The position numbers and the translations under genes are program-made. This document shows positions 6,385 to 10,330 of a stretch of 10,330 nt of DNA, one piece after another; position 1 is the first letter of the stretch; every line of letters starts with the position of its first letter. Under the pieces are notes generated by a model. It was not told the DNA's origin, made no database searches, and saw only the letters and a program-made list of their open reading frames with translations. Source of the stretch: Synechococcaceae bacterium WBB_10_009 (GTDB lineage: Bacteria; Cyanobacteriota; Cyanobacteriia; PCC-6307; Cyanobiaceae). Location: assembly GCA_010030955.1 (NCBI GenBank), contig RHBP01000060.1, positions 1 through 10,330 on the forward strand. Direction: 5' to 3'.

Positions 6385-7832
6385 GAGCCCACCTCCTGCG
6401 GGGCGTCTTCCACGATCCAGGTGTCCTTGCAGCCGCCCCCCTGGGAGGAGTTCACCACCAGGGAGCCGCGCTTGAGGGCCACGCGGGTGAGGCCGCCGGG
6501 GGTCACCCAGGCCCCCTTGCCCCGCAGCACGTAGGGGCGCAGATCCACGTGGCAGGGGTAGAGCTCGCCCTGGCTGAGGGAGGGCACCGTGGAGAGCTCC
6601 AGGGTGGGCTGGGCGATGAAGTTGCGCGGATTGGCGCGGATCTTCTCGGCGAATTCGACGATCTCCGCCTGGTCGGCATGGGGGCCGATCAACATGCCGT
6701 AGCCGCCCGCCTCCGACACCGCCTTCACCACCAGCTCCCCCAGGTGGGCCAGCACGTAGGCCTGGTCGTCGGGCTTGGAGCAGAGGTAGGTGGGCACGTT
6801 CTCGATGATCGCGTCCTCGCCGAGGTAGTAGCGCACCATCTCCGGCACATAGGCGTAGATCAGCTTGTCGTCGGCCACGCCGGTGCCCGGTGCGTTGGCG
6901 ATGGCCACCCGCCCCTTGGCATACACCTCCATCAGGCCCCGCACCCCCAGCATCGAATTGGCGCGGAACACCGCCGGGTCGAGGAAGTCGTCGTCGATGC
7001 GGCGATAGATCACATCCACCGGCTCCAGGCCGCTGGTGCTGCGCATCCACACCCGTCCGTCCTGGCAGGCCAGGTCGCGGCCCTCCACCAGGGGGATGCC
7101 CATCTGCTGGGCCAGGTAGCTGTGCTCGAAGTAGGCGCTGTTGAACACCCCCGGGGTGAGCAGCACCACGCGTGGTGATTCGGTCCAGGGGGCCAGCTCC
7201 CGCAGGGTTTGCAGCAGCTGGGAGGGGTAGCTGTCGATCGGCTGCACGGTGCGGCCGGCGAACAGGCTGGGGAACATGCGCTTCATCACGCGCCGGTTCT
7301 CCAGGAAGTAGGCCACCCCCGAGGGGCAGCGCAGGTTGTCCTCCAGCACCCGCCAGGTGCCCTGGCCGTCGCGAATCAGATCCAGGCCGGAGATCTGGCA
7401 CCACTTGCCCAGGGGCGGGCGGAAGCCCTGCATCTGCGGTCGCCAGCCCTGGGAGCTCTCCACGTCCTCGCGGGGGATCACCCCATCCCGCAGGATGCGC
7501 TGCTCGCCGTACACATCGGCCAGAAACAGATCAATGGCCTCCAGCCGCTGGATCAGGCCCCGCTCCAGCCGCTGCCAATCGGCGTGGTCGATCAGGCGGG
7601 GCAGGGGGTCGAAGGGGAGGATGCGCTCGCCGCCCCGGTTGCCGGAATCGTTGAGGCGGAAGGTGGCCCCCAGCCGCTTGAGCAGCATGCCGGCGGCGGC
7701 GTGGTTGCGGTTGAGCTCATCAAGCCCCAGGGCCCCCAGGGAGGAGAGCAGCGGCTGCAGGGCCCGGCGCGGCTGCTCGCTGGCGCTGAAATATTCGTCG
7801 TAACCCTTGCTGGGGCGGTACTCGGTGAACAT
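6378..7832 (-). CDS. Circularly permuted type 2 ATP-grasp protein (COG2308)
   Basis: 484 residues from the ATG at 7832 (MFTEYRPSKGYDEYF). A TTG two codons upstream is possible but less likely; AGG lies 6 nt before the ATG. Conserved stretches of the family are present: VLEDNLRCPSG (162-172), YRRIDDDFLDP (276-286), NAPGTGVADDK (313-323), VVKAVSEAGGYGMLIGP (368-384), and NSSQGGGCKDTW near the C-terminus (461-472). These supply acidic and lysine residues expected for Mg-ATP binding in a permuted ATP-grasp fold. ATP-grasp enzymes join a carboxylate to an amine or thiol through an acyl phosphate; comparative genomics by Aravind and colleagues predicted that this group forms amide bonds in peptides. 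The substrate is unknown. It is the first gene of the operon and overlaps the alpha-E gene by 7 bp. Its promoter should lie in 7833-7933. Confidence 0.95.
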   Translation of the reverse strand: MFTEYRPSKGYDEYFSASEQPRRALQPLLSSLGALGLDELNRNHAAAGMLLKRLGATFRLNDSGNRGGERILPFDPLPRLIDHADWQRLERGLIQRLEAIDLFLADVYGEQRILRDGVIPREDVESSQGWRPQMQGFRPPLGKWCQISGLDLIRDGQGTWRVLEDNLRCPSGVAYFLENRRVMKRMFPSLFAGRTVQPIDSYPSQLLQTLRELAPWTESPRVVLLTPGVFNSAYFEHSYLAQQMGIPLVEGRDLACQDGRVWMRSTSGLEPVDVIYRRIDDDFLDPAVFRANSMLGVRGLMEVYAKGRVAIANAPGTGVADDKLIYAYVPEMVRYYLGEDAIIENVPTYLCSKPDDQAYVLAHLGELVVKAVSEAGGYGMLIGPHADQAEIVEFAEKIRANPRNFIAQPTLELSTVPSLSQGELYPCHVDLRPYVLRGKGAWVTPGGLTRVALKRGSLVVNSSQGGGCKDTWIVEDAPQEVGSC

Positions 7833-7852
7833 CGCCAACCTGCGGTGGCGTG

Positions 7853-7894
7853 ATCATGCAGAGCGGCCTGGGCCCTTCAGGTGCCCGTTGTTAC
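7853..7894 (-). promoter_or_regulatory. Weak NtcA-type promoter candidate before the ATP-grasp operon
   Basis: On the minus strand GTA (7894-7892), eight bases, then CAC (7883-7881) matches the NtcA consensus GTA-N8-TAC at five of six positions. After exactly 22 nt comes CATGAT (7858-7853), an imperfect -10 box at the spacing known for NtcA-activated promoters. That would start transcription a few bases before 7846 and leave a short leader to the ATG at 7832. Both elements deviate from consensus, and one-mismatch sites are common by chance, so this is only a candidate. Confidence 0.22.
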
Positions 7895-7932
7895 GGAACT
7901 GCCGGCCCCCTCGGCAGCGGCCCAGAGGCCCC

Positions 7933-8096
7933 TCAGAGCAGGAGATAGCGCTGGGCCAGGGGCAGCTCCGCCACGGTTTTGCCATCGCGGCCCCCCACCA
8001 CCAGAAAGCTGAGCCAGGCCACCGCCTCCGGCTGGTTGAGCCGCAGGCCGCGGTCACGATCAGGAGCTTGTCCTTCCCCTGAGGGGTCAGGTGCAT
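7933..8096 (-). pseudogene. ureA: Remnant of urease gamma subunit gene, frameshifted and truncated
   Basis: From the ATG at 8096 the minus strand reads MHLTPQGKDKLLIVTAA (down to 8046), which is the N-terminus of urease gamma (family: MHLTPQEKDKLLIVTAALLAE). The family sequence then resumes in another frame at 8049 with GLRLNQPEAVAWLSFLVV and GGRDGKTVAEL (to 7963), matching the family's GLKLNHPEA and EGARDGKSVAEL blocks. About ten codons (the LLAERR region) are missing at the junction by a deletion that is not a multiple of three. One residue is also lost before GGRDGK, and the conserved Glu7 is Gly. After VAEL the similarity stops and a TGA follows at 7933-7935, so the C-terminal 40-odd residues of a normal 100-residue UreA are absent. 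UreA is a structural subunit of urease (urea to ammonia and carbonic acid). No ureB, ureC or accessory gene adjoins. This is a decayed fragment, not a functional gene. Confidence 0.85.
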
Positions 8097-8227
8097 CACG
8101 GGTGTGGGTGGCGCAGACCATCCACGCGTTGGTGTCACTCTGGCGGGCCTGGCCACTCCACGGCGAGCGCTGTGGCCGCTTGTGCCGAAGCTGAGCGGCG
8201 GCGGCGCAATCCCCCCACAATGCGCCC

Positions 8228-9112
8228 ATGCTTGCCATCTGGATCGGCGCCATCGACCAGGGCCTGGCCTACGCCGGCCTGGCCCTCGGCGTGTACCTCA
8301 CCCTGCGGGTGCTCAACTTCGCCGACATCACGGTGGACGGCTCCTTCGCCCTGGGGGGCGGCAGCGCGGCCCTGCTGTTGAGCGAGAACGTGGCGCCCCC
8401 CCTGGCCCTGCTGGTGGCGGTGGCCCTCGGGGCCCTTGCCGGCACGGCCACCGGCTTGATCCACACGCGCCTGGGGGTCAACGATCTGTTTGCCGGCATC
8501 CTCACCACCACCGGCCTCTACTCGATCACCCTGCGGCTGATGGGCCGCTCCAACATTCCGCTCACCGACCTGCAGCTCGCCCTGGATCGTCTGCCGGATC
8601 TGGGCTGGGGGTCCGATGGCCGTTGGCTGCTGGCGCTGCTGCTGGTGGTGGCCGGCCTGGTGGGCCTGCTGGCGCTGGGGTTGGCCACCGACCTGGGCCT
8701 GGCGCTGCGGGCCATCGGCAACAACGCCGTGATGGCCCGCTCGAATGGCATCAGCACCCGCCGCGGCCTCACCCTGGGCATCGCCGCCGGCAACGGCCTG
8801 GTGGCCCTGGCCGGTGCCCTGGTGGCGATGTACCAGGGCTTTGCCGACGTGACCATGGGCATCGGCTCGCTGATCCTCGGCCTGGGGGCGGTGATCGTGG
8901 GGGAATCGGTGCTGCGGCCCCGCACGGTGCCCCAGGCCCTGGTGGCGGTGGTGCTGGGTTCGGTGCTGTTCCGGGCGATGATCGCCCTGGCCCTGCAGCT
9001 GGGCATGGAGCCGGTGGATCTCAAGCTGGCCACGGCGCTGCTGCTGTTGCTGGCCCTGGGCCTTGGCCGCCTGCGCATCCCTGGGGTGTCGGAGCCGGGA
9101 GGTGGCCGGTGA
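8228..9112 (+). CDS. ABC transporter permease, TrpY/COG4120-like (BPD_transp_2 family)
   Basis: 294 residues, strongly hydrophobic with roughly eight membrane-spanning segments (for example near 55-78, 132-153, 184-203, 211-226, 236-257 and 266-280). Family-typical stretches are TLRVLNFADITVDGSFALGG (25-44), HTRLGVNDLFAGILTTTGLY (79-98), and the cytoplasmic coupling region TDLGLALRAIGNNAVMARSNGI (154-175). This places it in the LivH-like branch that works with COG2984-type binding proteins. The ATG at 8228 has no clear Shine-Dalgarno sequence. Its stop overlaps the GTG start of the ATPase gene (GTGA), and the binding protein gene follows. One permease gene is present, so the transporter probably works with a permease homodimer in the inner membrane. 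Substrate is not evident: characterised relatives take up tryptophan or related amino acids in Gram-positive bacteria, but this cannot be transferred here. Confidence 0.92.
   Translation: MLAIWIGAIDQGLAYAGLALGVYLTLRVLNFADITVDGSFALGGGSAALLLSENVAPPLALLVAVALGALAGTATGLIHTRLGVNDLFAGILTTTGLYSITLRLMGRSNIPLTDLQLALDRLPDLGWGSDGRWLLALLLVVAGLVGLLALGLATDLGLALRAIGNNAVMARSNGISTRRGLTLGIAAGNGLVALAGALVAMYQGFADVTMGIGSLILGLGAVIVGESVLRPRTVPQALVAVVLGSVLFRAMIALALQLGMEPVDLKLATALLLLLALGLGRLRIPGVSEPGGGR
9097..9102 (+). promoter_or_regulatory. Strong ribosome binding site for the GTG-started ATPase gene
   Basis: GGGAGG lies inside the end of the permease gene, 6 nt before the GTG at 9109. It supports the GTG start and a separate initiation event in addition to coupling through the 4-bp overlap. 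Confidence 0.7.
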
Positions 9113-9912
9113 GCCTGGAGATTCAGGATCTGGCCTGGGGCCATCCCCAGCCCGGCGGCGGTTGGCGCCAGCTGTTCAACGGCTTCAACCTCAGCTGTCC
9201 CACGGGTCAGTTTGTGGTGGTGATCGGCAGCAACGGCTCCGGCAAGTCGACGTTGCTCAACCTGGTGGCGGGCACGCTGCGGGCGGGGGCCGGCTCGGTG
9301 CGACTGGAGGGCCGTGAGCTGGTGCGCCTGCCGGAGCATCGCCGCGCCCGCTCCATCGGCCGGGTGATGCAGAACCCCCTCGATGGCACGGCGCCGGGGC
9401 TCACGATCGCCGAAAACCTGCGGCTCGCCGAAGGCCGCCGCCGCTCCTTGTTCAGCCCCCAGGCGCTGCTCGGGCTGCACCCCTCCCGCGCCGATCGCCG
9501 CCGCTACGCCGAGCTGCTGGAGACGTTGGGGCTGCCCCTGGCGGACCGCCTCGACACGCCGGTGGGTCAGCTCTCCGGCGGCCAGCGCCAAACCATCAGC
9601 CTGGTGATGGCCAGCCTCGGCGAGCCGCGCCTGCTGCTGCTTGATGAGCACACCGCCGCCCTCGACCCGCGCGCTGAGGCCACGGTGATGGAGCTCACCG
9701 ATCGGCTGGTGGCCCGCCTGGGCACCACGGCCCTGATGGTGACCCACAGCCTTGAGCAGGCCCTGCGCCACGGAGACCGGTTGTTGATGCTGCAGGAGGG
9801 CCGCCTGATCGGCGACTGGAGCGCCGCCGAGCGGCACCAGTTCAGCCCGGCGTCGTTGCGGGAGCTCTACGGCAACGCCACAGTGCAGACGGATCCACCA
9901 TCCATCGGATGA
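9109..9912 (+). CDS. ABC transporter ATP-binding protein, COG1101-like
   Basis: 267 residues from a GTG start that overlaps the permease stop by 4 bp and has GGGAGG 6 nt upstream. All ABC ATPase motifs are intact: Walker A GSNGSGKST (40-48), Q-loop Gln88 in VMQNP, signature LSGGQRQ (155-161), Walker B LLLLDE (175-180), the D-loop ALDP (184-187) and the switch His213 in VTHS. The Walker B continuation DEHTAALDP is characteristic of the ATPases paired with TrpY-like permeases. The protein energises import by ATP hydrolysis at the cytoplasmic face. The frame stays open far upstream (to 8104) through the permease gene, but that part is a GC-driven shadow. The binding protein gene starts 7 bp downstream. 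Confidence 0.95.
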   Translation: MSLEIQDLAWGHPQPGGGWRQLFNGFNLSCPTGQFVVVIGSNGSGKSTLLNLVAGTLRAGAGSVRLEGRELVRLPEHRRARSIGRVMQNPLDGTAPGLTIAENLRLAEGRRRSLFSPQALLGLHPSRADRRRYAELLETLGLPLADRLDTPVGQLSGGQRQTISLVMASLGEPRLLLLDEHTAALDPRAEATVMELTDRLVARLGTTALMVTHSLEQALRHGDRLLMLQEGRLIGDWSAAERHQFSPASLRELYGNATVQTDPPSIG

Positions 9913-9919
9913 CCCCCTG

Positions 9920-10330
9920 ATGAGCCTGCGCCGTCGCCAGTTTCTGACCCTCTCCGCCGCGGGCCTGGGCAGCTCCCTGGCCCTGGCCGCCTGTGGCCGC
10001 TTCGGCGGCGGCCAGCCGCGCAAGGGGCCCCTGATCGGCATGTTGCAGATGGTGGATGCGCCGCCCCCCAACCTCACCCGCCAGGGGTTTGAGGAGGCCC
10101 TGGCGGCGGCGGGCTTCCGCAACGGCGAAACCGTGACCTTCCTGCAGAAGGACGCCGCCGGCGAGCTGCCCAACACCACCCTGGTGATGCAGCAGTTTCT
10201 GGCTGAACCGGTGGACATGGTGCTGGCGGTGGGCACCCCGCCCCTGCAGGCGGCCATGAAGGTGATGCCCGCCTCGGTGCCCGTGATCTTCTGCTACTGC
10301 TCCAACCCCTGGGGTGCCGGCGCCGGCACC
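9920..10330 (+). CDS. ABC transporter substrate-binding lipoprotein, COG2984/TrpX-like (3' truncated by window)
   Basis: 137 codons from the ATG at 9920 to the window end; the family is usually about 320-340 residues, so more than half is outside. The N-terminus MSLRRRQFLTLSAAGLG has an RRxFL twin-arginine pattern, followed by a hydrophobic stretch and the lipobox LAAC with Cys25. It is therefore predicted to be exported, perhaps folded through Tat, and lipid-anchored facing the periplasm. After the linker comes IGMLQMVDAPPPNLTRQGF, then ALAAAGFRNGETVTF, LVMQQFLAEPVDMVLAVGTPPLQAA, and VPVIFCYCSNPWGAG. This is the typical first lobe of the ABC_sub_bind family (compare 'GILQ...ARQGF..AL...GY..G.NV', 'ATPAAQAA', 'PVVF..V.DP'). 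It completes a permease-ATPase-binding protein operon, with the binding protein last rather than first. The ligand is unknown. Confidence 0.9.
   Translation, partial: MSLRRRQFLTLSAAGLGSSLALAACGRFGGGQPRKGPLIGMLQMVDAPPPNLTRQGFEEALAAAGFRNGETVTFLQKDAAGELPNTTLVMQQFLAEPVDMVLAVGTPPLQAAMKVMPASVPVIFCYCSNPWGAGAGT

Larger units (their letters stand above)
7833..8227. other. Divergent intergenic region with urease remnant
   Basis: 395 bp without an intact gene, between the divergent starts of the ATP-grasp operon (7832, minus) and the ABC transporter operon (8228, plus); both promoters should be here. The middle holds a broken ureA (7933-8096, minus). A hairpin CTGCCG (7899-7904) / CGGCAG (7912-7917) with a 7-base loop lies between that remnant and the ATP-grasp gene. 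A weak NtcA-like site follows at 7881-7894. From 8097 to 8227 I see no convincing -10/-35 pair, gene or repeat; this could hold further eroded urease DNA (ureD usually precedes ureA) but I cannot recognise it. Confidence 0.7.

Noticed and set aside
6385..7404. Upstream extension of the alpha-E frame through the ATP-grasp gene
   Set aside because: Family similarity begins exactly at the ATG at 6384. The extension is an out-of-frame reading of the ATP-grasp gene, rich in Gly, Pro and Arg.
8104..9108. Upstream extension of the ATPase frame through the permease gene
   Set aside because: The ATPase fold starts at the GTG at 9109, which has its own strong ribosome binding site; the upstream residues are a shadow of the permease.
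8518..10257. 579-codon open frame on the minus strand opposite the ABC transporter genes
   Set aside because: It spans three convincing plus-strand genes and has low-complexity Arg/Ala/Ser-rich sequence with no recognisable domain.

Overview
The window is GC-rich, almost fully coding DNA that most resembles a picocyanobacterium of the Synechococcus/Cyanobium group. This rests on gene content: a siroheme-branch gene pair, a four-gene cyanobacterial-style ATP-grasp/alpha-E/transglutaminase cluster, and a remnant of a urease gene. No rRNA, tRNA, CRISPR array, insertion sequence or phage gene is visible. Species assignment is inference.

Layout. (1) 4-1448, plus strand: a CbiX-like chelatase gene overlaps cobA (uroporphyrinogen-III C-methyltransferase) by 4 bp. 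Together they suggest siroheme (or corrin) synthesis from uroporphyrinogen III. A stem-loop at 1478-1513 may end this unit. (2) 1661-2137, plus: a single-domain cupin of unknown function with a good metal-binding motif set. (3) 2154-2357, minus: a 67-residue protein of unknown function with its own Shine-Dalgarno sequence, convergent with the cupin gene. (4) 2496-7832, minus, read right to left: circularly permuted ATP-grasp protein, alpha-E protein, transglutaminase-like protein, DUF2126 protein. The genes overlap or nearly touch (7 bp overlap, 16 bp overlap, 2 bp gap), so they form one translationally coupled operon. These families are known to travel together and have been predicted to make or trim a small peptide or peptide tag, but no product is known. 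DUF2126 is a free-standing gene here, whereas in many bacteria it is fused to the transglutaminase. (5) 7833-8227: a divergent intergenic region. It holds a broken, shortened remnant of ureA (urease gamma) on the minus strand and a weak NtcA-like promoter candidate in front of the ATP-grasp operon. (6) 8228-10330, plus: an ABC importer of the permease (TrpY/COG4120-like), ATPase (COG1101-like) and lipoprotein binding protein (COG2984/TrpX-like) type. The binding protein gene runs off the right edge.

The best leads are the ureA fossil, which is hidden because its two halves lie in different frames, and the four-gene putative peptide-ligase operon with its split transglutaminase/DUF2126 arrangement.
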